From an uncultured Paraglaciecola sp. (GTDB taxonomy: Bacteria; Pseudomonadota; Gammaproteobacteria; Enterobacterales; Alteromonadaceae), in contig NZ_CAKZKO010000098.1 of assembly GCF_937123705.1 (NCBI RefSeq), forward strand, positions 62,001 through 126,000: a stretch of 64,000 bases of DNA, written 5' to 3'. Every line of letters starts with the position of its first letter. The stretch's first letter is position 1. Both the position numbers and the translations under genes were made by a program. The notes beneath the pieces are model-generated. The model saw only the letters and a program-made list of their open reading frames with translations. It had not been told where the DNA came from and ran no database searches. Shown here piece by piece: positions 9,229 to 17,172 of the stretch.

Positions 9229-9846
9229 TTAGCCCAGGTGATTTTGTAGTTGTGCAAGCAAGATTTTTAATGCCTTACCACGATGGCTCATTAGATTTTT
9301 CTGTGCTGCAGATAATTGCGCCGAGCTACAATTTTGCTGCTTCACCCAAAATACCGGATCGTAACCAAAACCATTTTCACCTTGTTGCTCTGTGGTGATG
9401 TCTCCGTGCCATTCGCCTTGGCAAATAATTGGTGTGGGGTCGTTTTCATGGCGCATAAAAACCAACACACATAAAAACTTGGCTTGGCGTTGATCCTTTG
9501 GAATATTGTCCATCACATCAAGTAACTTGGTGATATTGCTTTGATCCGTAGCTTGCTCGCCAGAATAACGGGCTGAGTACACCCCCGGCTCGCCACCAAG
9601 GGCGGCAACGGCTAGACCCGAGTCGTCGGCAATGGCTGGTAAACCTGTGTGTTTGGCTGCGTGGCGCGCCTTGATAATAGCATTTTCGACAAAAGTAGTG
9701 CCGGTTTCGGCTACCCCAGATACAGCAAATTCACTTTGGGGCACCACTTCGATGCCGAGAGTAGACAACATACTCGCCAGCTCTTTGACCTTACCTTTAT
9801 TGCCTGTAGCCAACACCACTTTATTGATATTTTTATAATCCATCAT
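9229..9846 (-). CDS. rdgB: XTP/dITP diphosphatase (non-canonical purine NTP pyrophosphatase)
   Basis: 205 residues. [14 protein letters not shown] at the N-terminus is the substrate-binding SxNxxK-type motif, DDSGLAV holds the metal-binding Asp pair, and [11 protein letters not shown] and MSHRGKAL are the other signatures of the HAM1/RdgB family. It removes inosine and xanthosine triphosphates from the nucleotide pool. It lies between srmB and hemW on the minus strand; its start abuts the srmB stop, so the three genes form a tight unit. ATG-ATG start; the second ATG would be equally possible. Confidence 0.95.
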   Translation of the reverse strand: MMDYKNINKVVLATGNKGKVKELASMLSTLGIEVVPQSEFAVSGVAETGTTFVENAIIKARHAAKHTGLPAIADDSGLAVAALGGEPGVYSARYSGEQATDQSNITKLLDVMDNIPKDQRQAKFLCVLVFMRHENDPTPIICQGEWHGDITTEQQGENGFGYDPVFWVKQQNCSSAQLSAAQKNLMSHRGKALKILLAQLQNHLG

Positions 9847-11106
9847 TTAAGACTTAGGCCCTCGACCTTTCTTTTTGCGGCTTTTGATTTTAGCGGTACG
9901 TTTAGCCTTTAAAACCGCTTTTTTGGTTTTATTACTGACCTTTTTCTTGGTGGGTGGTTTAGCTTCTTTATTGGCTGGGCGCAATGCGGCAATCACCCTA
10001 CGTTTAAGCACTTGCTCGGTGTAACGTTCAATTTTTGGCACTATGCCAATATCGTGCGCTTCGACCAAAGAAATTGCGGTGCCTTTGTTGCCCGCGCGAC
10101 CAGTACGGCCAATGCGGTGTACATACACATCGGCAGTGCGCGGCATATCAAAGTTTATCACGTGGCTGATGTTATCTACGTCTATGCCTCTAGCCGCTAC
10201 GTCTGTAGCGATTAATATTTTCACATCGCCCTTTCTAAAGCGCTCCATCGTCAGGTTGCGTTTATCCTGAGGCATTTCGCCTTGCAGCCAACAACAATCA
10301 ATATCCACCGACTGTAACTGCCCGACTAAGGTCGCTAAGCGCTCCCGTGTTTTTACAAAGACAATAGCAGTTTCGACCTGCGTACTGAGGATGTGGATCA
10401 GTAACTCAAATTTATGAACGGCATTATCTGCCAAATGGATCCATTGGTGGATCACACCTTTTTCTTTACGACTTGAATTGGCTTCAAGCTCTACTGGCTC
10501 ATTTAAAAGCTCATCAGAAAAACGCGCGATACCCGTGCCTTCTAATGTGGCTGAAAACAACATAGTCTGTTTACGCCAGCGCGCTTCGGCGGCAATTTGA
10601 TTCACCACGGCAGAAAAACCCATGTCCAACATGCGGTCGGCTTCGTCCAAAATTAGGCATTCTATGTCACGGCAATCAAAACTTTCTTTTTCGATATGCT
10701 CAAATAAACGCCCTGGTGTGGCCACTAATATATCTAAATTTTTCTCTAGTAAGTCGCGGTCAGTGCCATAGTTAATGCCACCGGTGATAACTCCAGATGC
10801 AAGATGTGGTACATATTTGCTGATAGCTTTGGTTTGCTCAAATATTTGCAAAGCTAATTCTCGGGTAGGAGTTAGAATCAAAATCCTTGTGGAACCCGGT
10901 TGCCGCCTTGGGTAATCCAATAAAAATTGGTAAGCAGGCAATAAAAACGCCGCGGTTTTACCTGTGCCAGTAGGGGCTGAGGCTAAGATGTCTCTACCGT
11001 TCATGGCTTCTGGGATCACCAAAGATTGAATGCTGGTGGGCTCTTTGTAACCTAAATCTGCCACAGCATGGATTAAGTCATCGTCTAGTTCTAATTGGTC
11101 AAACAT
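9847..11106 (-). CDS. srmB: DEAD-box RNA helicase SrmB
   Basis: 419 residues with all DEAD-box motifs in order: a Q motif region (GYKEPTSIQ), APTGTGKT (Walker A), PTRELALQ, DEAD (LDEADRMLDMGF), SAT, DVAARGIDV and HRIGRTGRAG. A long Lys/Arg-rich tail ends the protein. RWRKQTMLFSATLEG and the overall pattern match E. coli SrmB, which helps early 50S ribosome assembly, better than RhlE or DeaD. It starts the srmB-rdgB-hemW unit. The region upstream (11107-11522) is divergent with the ferritin-like gene. Confidence 0.93.
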   Translation of the reverse strand: MFDQLELDDDLIHAVADLGYKEPTSIQSLVIPEAMNGRDILASAPTGTGKTAAFLLPAYQFLLDYPRRQPGSTRILILTPTRELALQIFEQTKAISKYVPHLASGVITGGINYGTDRDLLEKNLDILVATPGRLFEHIEKESFDCRDIECLILDEADRMLDMGFSAVVNQIAAEARWRKQTMLFSATLEGTGIARFSDELLNEPVELEANSSRKEKGVIHQWIHLADNAVHKFELLIHILSTQVETAIVFVKTRERLATLVGQLQSVDIDCCWLQGEMPQDKRNLTMERFRKGDVKILIATDVAARGIDVDNISHVINFDMPRTADVYVHRIGRTGRAGNKGTAISLVEAHDIGIVPKIERYTEQVLKRRVIAALRPANKEAKPPTKKKVSNKTKKAVLKAKRTAKIKSRKKKGRGPKS

Positions 11107-11522
11107 TTATGTGTAAGCCTTGTTTTATCGTTGGCTTGGAAATTGTGGGGGATTATAAAGCAGTGGCGATAGAAATGCTTATTGATTTTTACAATGCATT
11201 TCCAAGCTTCTGCCAAGCACATTGTTATAGAGTTGAGTGAGTTATCATAACTAGATTATTTTAAAAAGCGCATTGGGAATTGGTGTTGTTTAATTGTATT
11301 GAATGTCAGTTGGATAATAATGCAAGGCAATGGCATTAATTTCGTTTTAGAGGCTTTAAAAAGGTCACAAAATTTAGCTCAGTCGTTTATTACATCAAGT
11401 TTTCATGTTATCAATAAGCAATATAGATTAAACCACTGTGCGGCTAAGAATTTACAATTACAAGCTAATTGGTTGGATCAAAAACCAGCCACGTTCGATC
11501 ACACCACTACGGAGAGAGATAT
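11107..11522. other. intergenic region between srmB and the ferritin-like gene
   Basis: 416 bases between divergent genes, so it should hold both promoters. It is AT-rich. A short palindrome, AGTTATCATAACT, lies at 11240-11252 and could be a protein binding site, but it matches no operator I can name with confidence; I do not see a clear Fur box. A reading frame across 11299-11553 has no family resemblance and is not counted as a gene. Confidence 0.5.
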
Positions 11523-11810
11523 ATGTCAAATGAAGGTTATCATGAACCATTAGATGAATTATCAAACGAAACAAGAGATATGCATAGAGCTATTACATCC
11601 TTAATGGAAGAGCTCGAAGCCGTCGATTGGTACAATCAACGAGTTGATGCTTGTAAAGATGAAGAGTTAAAAGCAATTCTAGCTCATAATCGAGATGAAG
11701 AAAAAGAACATGCAGCAATGGTGCTGGAATGGATTAGAAGAAAAGATCCTCGTTTTGATAAAGAGCTGAAAGATTACCTTTTTACAGATAAGCCTATTGC
11801 TCATAAATAA
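11523..11810 (+). CDS. encapsulated-ferritin-like (EncFtn family) protein
   Basis: 95 residues, ATG with GGAGAGAG upstream. The sequence closely follows the EncFtn family: HEPLDEL, MEELEAVDWYNQRVDA and ILAHNRDEEKEHAAM. By position, Glu30, Glu60 and His63 correspond to the ferroxidase ligands known for Rhodospirillum rubrum EncFtn, and Glu29/Glu32 to its metal entry site. Such proteins oxidise and feed iron into encapsulin shells. Two oddities: the protein ends at KPIAHK, without the C-terminal shell-targeting tail, and no encapsulin gene is next to it or elsewhere in the window. A MITE begins 8 bases after the stop. Confidence 0.88.
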   Translation: MSNEGYHEPLDELSNETRDMHRAITSLMEELEAVDWYNQRVDACKDEELKAILAHNRDEEKEHAAMVLEWIRRKDPRFDKELKDYLFTDKPIAHK

Positions 11811-11818
11811 AGTAAATA

Positions 11819-12047
11819 ACCCGAACTCGGGATAAGGAATGTCGAAAAATACAGATTTACATTTATATTTCAAAGGCTTACTTTTATTAAAATTAATACA
11901 ATTATTCAAATCATGGGTAAGTGGTGCTAGTTTTGTTCTTATCAAGGCGTTCATTATGTTGTGTAGTCACTCTACACTCATGATGAACAACGAAGATAGG
12001 GGCAAAAATAGCGCTACTTACAGGCGTTTCTTATCCCGAGTTCGGGT
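11819..12047. mobile_element. 229-bp MITE-like element with 18-bp inverted ends and 6-bp target duplication
   Basis: The left end (11819-11836) and right end (12030-12047) are perfect 18-base inverted repeats beginning ACCCGAACTCGGG. Both flanks carry TAAATA (11813-11818 and 12048-12053), a 6-base target-site duplication. The inside encodes no recognisable transposase; a 71-codon frame (11839-12054) runs through it but resembles nothing known to me. The ACCCG ends and 6-base duplication would fit a non-autonomous relative of an IS982-like element, but that family assignment is inference. Insertion separates the ferritin-like gene from its probable terminator at 12056-12093. Confidence 0.85.
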
Positions 12048-12055
12048 TAAATAAC

Positions 12056-12093
12056 AAAGCCAATGGCCCATTTGATTGGAAGTCGTTGGCTTT
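12056..12093 (+). terminator. probable original terminator of the ferritin-like gene
   Basis: Arms AAAGCCAATG (12056-12065) and CGTTGGCTTT (12084-12093) pair with one wobble/mismatch and are followed by TCTGTTTG. If the MITE and one copy of its duplication are removed, this hairpin falls within about 20 bases of the ferritin-like stop codon. Confidence 0.5.
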
Positions 12094-12244
12094 CTGTTTG
12101 TGTCGATAGCGTAAGCTGTATGGAATATTCAGACATTGATTTCGCAATTGCCAAAGTGGGTTGAAGTTGGCGCTTTTGTAGTATGCAAAATATCAATTTA
12201 TGGCATTGTTGTTTTCTGTAACCGGTTGCTTGTTAATTGCGATT

Positions 12245-12272
12245 GTCTATCGTCTATCGTCTATCGTCTATC
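12245..12272. repeat. four tandem copies of the heptamer GTCTATC
   Basis: Four exact, adjacent copies of GTCTATC lie 43 bases before the ATG of the YciI-like gene. A reading frame starting at TTG 12237 passes through them into that gene. Gain or loss of a 7-base unit would shift frame or change promoter spacing, so slippage could alter expression; this is a possibility, not shown. Confidence 0.8.
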
Positions 12273-12314
12273 GTGTGTATGTTAAAAGTTATAGTTAACC
12301 AAAGTGGATTAAGT

Positions 12315-12674
12315 ATGTTCAAGAAAGCTTTTTTAATACTTTTTGTTATGCTGTTTTCTATTTCAGGAATGACAGAAGAAACAGAGAATACCAAATTTTT
12401 CATCGTTCACTTTGAAGTGGGAGACAATTGGGACAAATCACTGCCGCCGCAACAGCAACCTAAATTTCGTGAGCATTCTCAAAACCTCAATCGATTGCGA
12501 AAAGAGAAAGTGATTGTGTTTGGTGCTAGATATACAGATTTAGGCGTTATTATTGTTAAAGCTGACTCTTTGACAAAGGCCGAGGCAATGATTTCGGTGG
12601 ATCCTGGCGTGCAGTCGGGGATTTTTATTTACAAAATTGAGAAGCTAAATATTTTTTATCCTTGGGAGCCCTAA
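12315..12674 (+). CDS. secreted YciI-like (YCII domain) protein
   Basis: 119 residues from ATG 12315. Residues 1-20 form a signal peptide (FKKAFLILFVMLFSISG). The mature part resembles the YCII/YciI fold: KFFIVHFEVGDNW at the start, REHSQNLNRLRKEKVIVFGA, a LGVIIVKADSLTKAEAMI strand-helix, and DPGVQSGIFIYKIEKL. The reaction is unknown; exported YCII-like proteins are seen in other gammaproteobacteria. An upstream TTG start would add 26 residues read through the heptamer repeat and would hide the signal peptide, so I prefer the ATG. Ribosome site is weak. Confidence 0.65.
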   Translation: MFKKAFLILFVMLFSISGMTEETENTKFFIVHFEVGDNWDKSLPPQQQPKFREHSQNLNRLRKEKVIVFGARYTDLGVIIVKADSLTKAEAMISVDPGVQSGIFIYKIEKLNIFYPWEP

Positions 12675-12812
12675 TTTTGTCTAATGAGACAGCCAAAATA
12701 AAGCTCTTACTTAGGTTAGACCCAAGGTGCTCTCTATAATTGGATTTTTGGCTTTCAAGTATTTAGCCACTATGAAATGTTGTTGTTAATCTAGCAGAGC
12801 CATAAGGTAAAC

Positions 12813-13340
12813 ATGCATTCAATCGACTATTCAAAATTTTCCCTCGATGAGTTATTAGACGTGAAAAGTAATATTGATAAGGCTCTTTACTCTGAACGAT
12901 ATAAAGCCTTGTTGAGTGAGATATCTAAGAGGGAAAAGCAAGCCCAAGCCCTGTCATTTGATATGAGTGAGAACAAGGCAATAACACCTACTCAGTTAGA
13001 GCAGGTGAATGGTCACCAATTTAATTATTTTGAGGGTGAATATCGTTGTACCTTTAAAAGGGTGATGGTGGTTAATGCAATTGGGCTGTTTTTCGGGGGC
13101 ATAGTGAGTCTAATGTCCAAGGAGCCTAGCTCGGCGAGTTCGCTTGATTTTGGTTTGTTTGCTTTATTTGAATGTATGACTTTTGCTTGTTTAGTCACCA
13201 CTTTGTATACAGGTAAGTCACTGTCGAATTCAGGTATTGTCAATATAAAACGTCATTATATTTACGTTACGATCTCACAAATAATGTGGAGCTACTTGTT
13301 TTTTCTAGGGTTAATTATTGGTTTAAAGCAATTTGCCTAG
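12813..13340 (+). CDS. hypothetical membrane protein
   Basis: 175 residues, ATG with AAGGT five bases upstream. I do not recognise the family. Residues 1-60 are hydrophilic and charged (DELLDVKSNIDKALYSERY), probably helical; from about 85 there are three hydrophobic segments (VMVVNAIGLFFGGIVSLM, FGLFALFECMTFACLVTTLY and YVTISQIMWSYLFFLGLIIG). This suggests an inner-membrane protein with a cytoplasmic N-terminal domain. It stands alone between the YciI-like and GFA genes. Confidence 0.65.
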   Translation: MHSIDYSKFSLDELLDVKSNIDKALYSERYKALLSEISKREKQAQALSFDMSENKAITPTQLEQVNGHQFNYFEGEYRCTFKRVMVVNAIGLFFGGIVSLMSKEPSSASSLDFGLFALFECMTFACLVTTLYTGKSLSNSGIVNIKRHYIYVTISQIMWSYLFFLGLIIGLKQFA

Positions 13341-13401
13341 TGCGCGGCATAAGTTAAGGTGGTGCTATCTTGCGCTTTTGGTATCAATTAAAGGATAAGT
13401 T

Positions 13402-13803
13402 ATGGCCATTACAGGTGAATGTTTCTGCAAAAGTGTTCAATATAAGATTGATGGTTTACTTCGTGATGCAAGGTCGTGCCATTGTTCTCGTTGCCGTAAA
13501 GCTTTTAGTTCGCAAGCATCTTCATACGCCTTAGTGAATGCTGATGAATTTAAATGGTTGCAAGGAGAAGAGTTGTTAACTAGTTACGAGTCACAACCTG
13601 ATTTTGGCTTGTGCTTTTGTAGCTTATGTGGCTCAACTTTATGCGGAACGTATCAAGGTGAGGTGCATGGCGTAACCTTAGGCTGTATTAATGGCGACCC
13701 CCAAATAGAGATAGGGTACCACCTATTTGTGGGCTCTAAAGCTAGTTGGGAAGTCATTCCCGATGGTATCAAAACATACATCGAAGGCCCTCCAAAAAAT
13801 TAA
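13402..13803 (+). CDS. GFA family zinc protein
   Basis: 133 residues. Cys pattern CFC (8-10), CHCSRC (near 27-32) and CSLCG (near 74) matches the glutathione-dependent formaldehyde-activating (GFA/Mss4-like) fold with two zinc sites. Members include a disputed S-hydroxymethylglutathione synthase and many proteins of unknown role, so no reaction is assigned. ATG 13402, preceded by AAAGGATAAG; normal family length. No operon partner is evident. Confidence 0.85.
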   Translation: MAITGECFCKSVQYKIDGLLRDARSCHCSRCRKAFSSQASSYALVNADEFKWLQGEELLTSYESQPDFGLCFCSLCGSTLCGTYQGEVHGVTLGCINGDPQIEIGYHLFVGSKASWEVIPDGIKTYIEGPPKN

Positions 13804-13925
13804 AGGAGGGTATTTAATAAGTAGGTTGATGTTCCGGTAACCTCATAGGGTTTATTTGGTAAAGCGTCAGAGCTTATGTTGCTTTGGGATAATTCATATT
13901 TTTCACATTTGGAGTGGTTCATTGT

Positions 13926-15197
13926 ATGCGTTTGTTTCTAACTCGTTGTCTATTGGTTTTTACATTATTTTCAACTACTGATTTATTTGCCACAACAACA
14001 GTGGTTAAAGCTGGATATGTTTTAGATGTGTACTCAGGCGAGTGGCAAAAAGATCGATTGATTTTTATTGAAGATGATCGCATTAGCAGTGTGCAATCTA
14101 GTGCAACCACAATTCCCGAAGATGCGATTATTGTTGATTTAAGCCAGCAGTATATTCTTCCGGGCCTGATGGATATGCATACCCATTTAGTCGGTCATTT
14201 AGACACTGATTTTTATGCTCATTTATTCCAATCTCCCCACCGTGCTGTGATTGGCGGAGTGGTAAATGCTCAAAAAACCTTAATGGCAGGCTTTACCACA
14301 GTAAGAAATTTAGGTGCATCAGACTATACCGATGTGGCGCTTCGAAACGCCATTAATGCTAATGAAGTTCCCGGTCCAAGAATAGCTGCGTCTGGCCCTG
14401 CATTAGGGATCACTGGTGGACATTGCGACGGCAATGCACTCAATCACTCTTTTGAGTCTAAAGCAGATGGTGTGGCAGATGGACCTTGGGCAGTGCGCCA
14501 AATGGTGCGCAAGAACGTTAAGTATGGTGTCGATGTTATTAAGTTTTGTGCCACCGGTGGCGTGCTCTCAAAAGGCACTAAAGTGGGCATGCGCCAGTAT
14601 ACCCTCGAAGAAATGCAGGCTTTAGTTGACGAAGCACACATCCATGGTAAAACCGTTGCCGCGCATGCCCATGGCACAGAGGGCATTAACTTTGCAATTC
14701 AAGCTGGAGTTGATTCAATCGAACACGCCAGCTTTTTAGATAAAGAAAGCATTCAGCTTGCCAATAAAAATGGCGCTGCATTTTCTATGGACGTTTACGT
14801 GACCGAATATATATTATCTAAAGGCATAGAAAACGGTATCCCACAAGAAAACATCAATAAAGAGCGTAAAGTGGGTACAAAGCAACGACAAGGTTTTACC
14901 ATGGCGGTGAAATCAAAGGCGAAAATGGTATTTGGCACCGACGCAGGCGTTTATCCCCATGGTGATAATGCCAAGCAGTTTTCCCGAATGGTCAAGTTTG
15001 GCATGACGCCCATAGAAGCTATCCAGGCTGCAACTATCAACTCGGCTACGCTGCTTAATTGGCAAGAAAATCTTGGCACTATCCAAGCTGGAAAGTTAGC
15101 CGACTTGATTGCGGTTAAGGAGGATCCACTTAAGGATATTGCAGTGCTTGAGTCAGTCGATTTTGTGATGAAAGCTGGGGTAGTTTATAAACAGTGA
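13926..15197 (+). CDS. exported metal-dependent amidohydrolase
   Basis: 423 residues from ATG 13926 with GGAG 11 bases upstream; a GTG at 13914 is less likely. A signal peptide (RLFLTRCLLVFTLFSTTDLFA) directs it to the periplasm. Metal site motifs of the amidohydrolase superfamily are present: DMHTHL, VIKFCATGG (the Lys that becomes carboxylated), AAHAHG, SIEHASFLD and FGTDAG. Its closest kin are imidazolonepropionase-like and Xaa-Pro dipeptidase/organophosphatase-type enzymes, often acting on N-acylated or proline dipeptides. The substrate cannot be told. Confidence 0.85.
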   Translation: MRLFLTRCLLVFTLFSTTDLFATTTVVKAGYVLDVYSGEWQKDRLIFIEDDRISSVQSSATTIPEDAIIVDLSQQYILPGLMDMHTHLVGHLDTDFYAHLFQSPHRAVIGGVVNAQKTLMAGFTTVRNLGASDYTDVALRNAINANEVPGPRIAASGPALGITGGHCDGNALNHSFESKADGVADGPWAVRQMVRKNVKYGVDVIKFCATGGVLSKGTKVGMRQYTLEEMQALVDEAHIHGKTVAAHAHGTEGINFAIQAGVDSIEHASFLDKESIQLANKNGAAFSMDVYVTEYILSKGIENGIPQENINKERKVGTKQRQGFTMAVKSKAKMVFGTDAGVYPHGDNAKQFSRMVKFGMTPIEAIQAATINSATLLNWQENLGTIQAGKLADLIAVKEDPLKDIAVLESVDFVMKAGVVYKQ

Positions 15198-15253
15198 ACA
15201 CTTAATTGTGTAAAATTTTGATAATGAGACAAAACGAGGAAACGTGAGTATTT

Positions 15254-16072
15254 ATGGATCTTATTTTTTTTGACTTAGATGGTACGCTGCTAAACGATGC
15301 ATCTGAAATATCAACGTTTACCAAAGAAACACTTGCGCTATTACAAGACAAAAATATCGCCTACACCATAGCAACGGGCCGTACTATGCATTCGGCTCAG
15401 CGCATTTTAGCGGGGCATGTTTTTGATTTACCACAAATTTACAATAATGGCGTGACCTTATGGGATCCCCAAAAACAACAACTTACCCTTGAAAATCAAC
15501 TTAACCACAAAGAAATTTCAAATATAATTGATGTAGCCGCTACCCATGGCATTACTCCTTTTGTTAATGTTATTGATGCCTATAAACATTTTATTTTTCA
15601 TTCAGAAACTCGCCACGATATTGAGCAACAACTGATTGATAACTACTTTTCTGGCTCTAACGCGCAACTCATGCCCTTAGCAGCCATGCCAAGTCAAAGC
15701 CAAGCGACCAATATAAGTATGATTGGCCATGCTCAAACTATTAAGAGTATGTGGCAAGAGCTGAATACCCATGATCAACTTGTAGCCTATGTTGGGCAGG
15801 CGCTTGCTGGTAATGATTTTTGGTGGATGGATGTTCATCATCAACAAGCGAGTAAAGGTGCTGCAGTTACTAGTTTAAAAGCACAATTGGATGCCAGTAA
15901 GGTTATTTGCTTTGGTGACGGTGAAAACGATTTAAGTATGTTTGCCTTAGCCGATGAAAGTTATGCACCTGAAAATGCTAAGCTCGAAATCAAAAACTCT
16001 GCGACATCGGTTATTGGCCATAATCATCAAGATGGCATTGCACATTTCTTACGAGAGCGTTTTTCGTTGTAG
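15254..16072 (+). CDS. Cof-type HAD phosphatase
   Basis: 272 residues. FFDLDGTLL (motif I with the nucleophile and acid Asp), IATGRT (motif II), SKGAAV with Lys (motif III) and CFGDGENDLSMF (motif IV) define the HAD-IIB (Cof/YbhA) group, which dephosphorylates sugar phosphates, pyridoxal phosphate or FMN. The specific substrate is not predictable. The gene ends next to the integron-like cassette cluster; its stop lies two bases from that of a truncated minus-strand frame (16075). Confidence 0.88.
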   Translation: MDLIFFDLDGTLLNDASEISTFTKETLALLQDKNIAYTIATGRTMHSAQRILAGHVFDLPQIYNNGVTLWDPQKQQLTLENQLNHKEISNIIDVAATHGITPFVNVIDAYKHFIFHSETRHDIEQQLIDNYFSGSNAQLMPLAAMPSQSQATNISMIGHAQTIKSMWQELNTHDQLVAYVGQALAGNDFWWMDVHHQQASKGAAVTSLKAQLDASKVICFGDGENDLSMFALADESYAPENAKLEIKNSATSVIGHNHQDGIAHFLRERFSL

Positions 16073-16074
16073 CT

Positions 16075-16230
16075 TTATGAGCTTTGTTCTTTAGATTTAT
16101 TGCCATTTTTATAGAAACTTAAATCTGAAACCAAAGATTGTAAATCTAGATTTTCATCCGATCTGATAGACTCTAAAAATCGATAAATGGGTATTAGACC
16201 TAAATATAATTTATCGCTAACGCTAAGTTT
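16075..16230 (-). pseudogene. truncated open frame at the far end of the cassette cluster
   Basis: A 51-codon minus-strand frame without a start codon opens right at the GTTATAC end of the last attC-like site (16234-16306) and ends with TAA at 16075. It reads LYLGLIPIYRFLESI and SLVSDLSFYKNG, which looks like real protein but is not a family I know. It could be the 3' part of a cassette gene whose 5' part was lost by recombination, or of a chromosomal gene cut by the cluster. Confidence 0.4.
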
Positions 16231-16233
16231 GCA

Positions 16234-16306
16234 GTATAACACCCAAAGCAGCGGCGCGCGTTTGCTCGTCCAACCCGAAGAGCGATACTGCCTTTGCTTG
16301 TTATAC
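16234..16306 (-). other. attC-like recombination site 5
   Basis: 73 bases. On the minus strand the arms TATAACAAGCAAAGGCAG and the complement of TATAACACCCAAAGCAGC pair imperfectly, with GTATAAC and GTTATAC at the ends. It lies 12 bases after the DUF6868 stop. Confidence 0.7.
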
Positions 16307-16318
16307 GCAACAAGATCA

Positions 16319-16561
16319 TTACATCAGTTTAAGCGCTGCATAAGGAGCAATATTTAGAATAATAATGGCCATTTTAAAATTACCTAAATAGTTAAAATAC
16401 AGCTCATCTAGTTTCTCACTTGGAACCGCAGAAATTTTTGAGTGTATGGTTTTAATAGGCCCCCTAAACCCCATTAACGCCAAAGCCGTAAATAAATATA
16501 TACCCAGATTTACTACCGTACACCAGCCCGCAAAAGTTGTGATTACCTGTATATTTTCCAT
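16319..16561 (-). CDS. DUF6868 family small membrane protein (cassette gene)
   Basis: 80 residues from ATG 16561, with AGAGGA eight bases upstream; an in-frame extension to 16627 lacks a ribosome site and crosses the neighbouring attC-like site, so it is not used. Two hydrophobic segments (VVNLGIYLFTALALMGF and MAIIILNIAPYAALKLM) flank a charged loop. TTFAGWCTVVNLGIY and FKMAIIILNIAPY match the small DUF6868 family as I know it. Function is unknown. The gene sits between attC-like sites 16595-16653 and 16234-16306, as in an integron cassette. Confidence 0.75.
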   Translation of the reverse strand: MENIQVITTFAGWCTVVNLGIYLFTALALMGFRGPIKTIHSKISAVPSEKLDELYFNYLGNFKMAIIILNIAPYAALKLM

Positions 16562-16594
16562 TTCAATTTCCTCTTGGTGTTGATTTTTAATTTC

Positions 16595-16653
16595 GTATAA
16601 CACCCGCATTAAGCGCCAATGTGCCACTGTTCGCCTGAATTGTTTTGTTAGAT
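16595..16653 (-). other. attC-like recombination site 4
   Basis: 59 bases, the most canonical site. On the minus strand it begins ATCTAAC, a perfect RYYYAAC, and ends GTTATAC; the arms CTAACAAAACAATTCAGGCG and the complement of GTATAACACCCGCATTAAGC pair imperfectly. It begins 7 bases after the RidA-like stop. Confidence 0.8.
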
Positions 16654-16660
16654 GCCCGTT

Positions 16661-17050
16661 CTAAAGATGAGCAATGCACTTAATTTCAATTTTGAGTTCA
16701 GGCTGAACAAGTCCAGCCACCTGGACAACTGTCTGGCTAACTTCGGGCATACCTCCATATGCAGATTCCCTTTCTCCATAAACGGTTTCAACGTTTCCCA
16801 TTAATTCGTCCATATTAGTAACAAAAAATGTTTCATCAACGATATTGCTCATATCTGCCCCGAACTGTGATAAAACATCCTTCATATTTGCATAGGCGAT
16901 AGCTGTTTGTTCGGCAATGTCTAGAGGAACCGTTCCGTTACTATCTATCCCAACTTGTCCTGCCATATATAGAATATTTCCAACTCGAGTACCTTGAGCA
17001 ATGAAATCCTTGAATGGGCCACTTCGATAAGTTTTCTTCTCAATTGTCAT
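16661..17050 (-). CDS. RidA/YjgF family protein (cassette gene)
   Basis: 129 residues. YMAGQVGIDSNG, QTAIAYANMKDVL and ETFFVTNMDEL are typical of the RidA (YjgF/YER057c/UK114) family, small trimeric proteins; true RidA members deaminate reactive enamines. The conserved catalytic Arg near the C-terminus (usual PAR-x-x-V) appears to be replaced (PEVSQTVVQV), so it may belong to a Rid subgroup without that activity; this alignment was done by eye. ATG with AGAGGA upstream. Bounded by attC-like sites on both sides. Confidence 0.85.
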   Translation of the reverse strand: MTIEKKTYRSGPFKDFIAQGTRVGNILYMAGQVGIDSNGTVPLDIAEQTAIAYANMKDVLSQFGADMSNIVDETFFVTNMDELMGNVETVYGERESAYGGMPEVSQTVVQVAGLVQPELKIEIKCIAHL

Positions 17051-17077
17051 GATAAGTATTCCTCTAAGTTTATGGGC

Positions 17078-17154
17078 ATTTAACGCATTGCAATAAAGGG
17101 AAAAGCAGAGCGACAGCGAGGCTTTCCCAATGAGTGAAACGAATGTGGTTAATT
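17078..17154 (-). other. attC-like recombination site 3
   Basis: 77 bases. On the minus strand the 3' end is GTTAAAT, a perfect GTTRRRY, and the 5' end AATTAAC. Inner arms around GGGAAAGC and GCTTTTCCC pair. It begins 18 bases after the DUF2442 stop. Confidence 0.72.
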
Positions 17155-17172
17155 GTTTTGCTAGCTGCTGAT

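Noticed and set aside
9225..9257. Longer HemW start at TTG 9257
   Set aside because: It adds 11 residues not seen in the family and overlaps rdgB; kept only as an alternative.
11299..11553. An 84-codon frame upstream of the ferritin-like gene
   Set aside because: It overlaps the true start of that gene in another frame, has no ribosome site and resembles no family.
11839..12054. A 71-codon frame inside the MITE as a transposase remnant
   Set aside because: It spans the inverted end and shows no transposase motif; too short to support.
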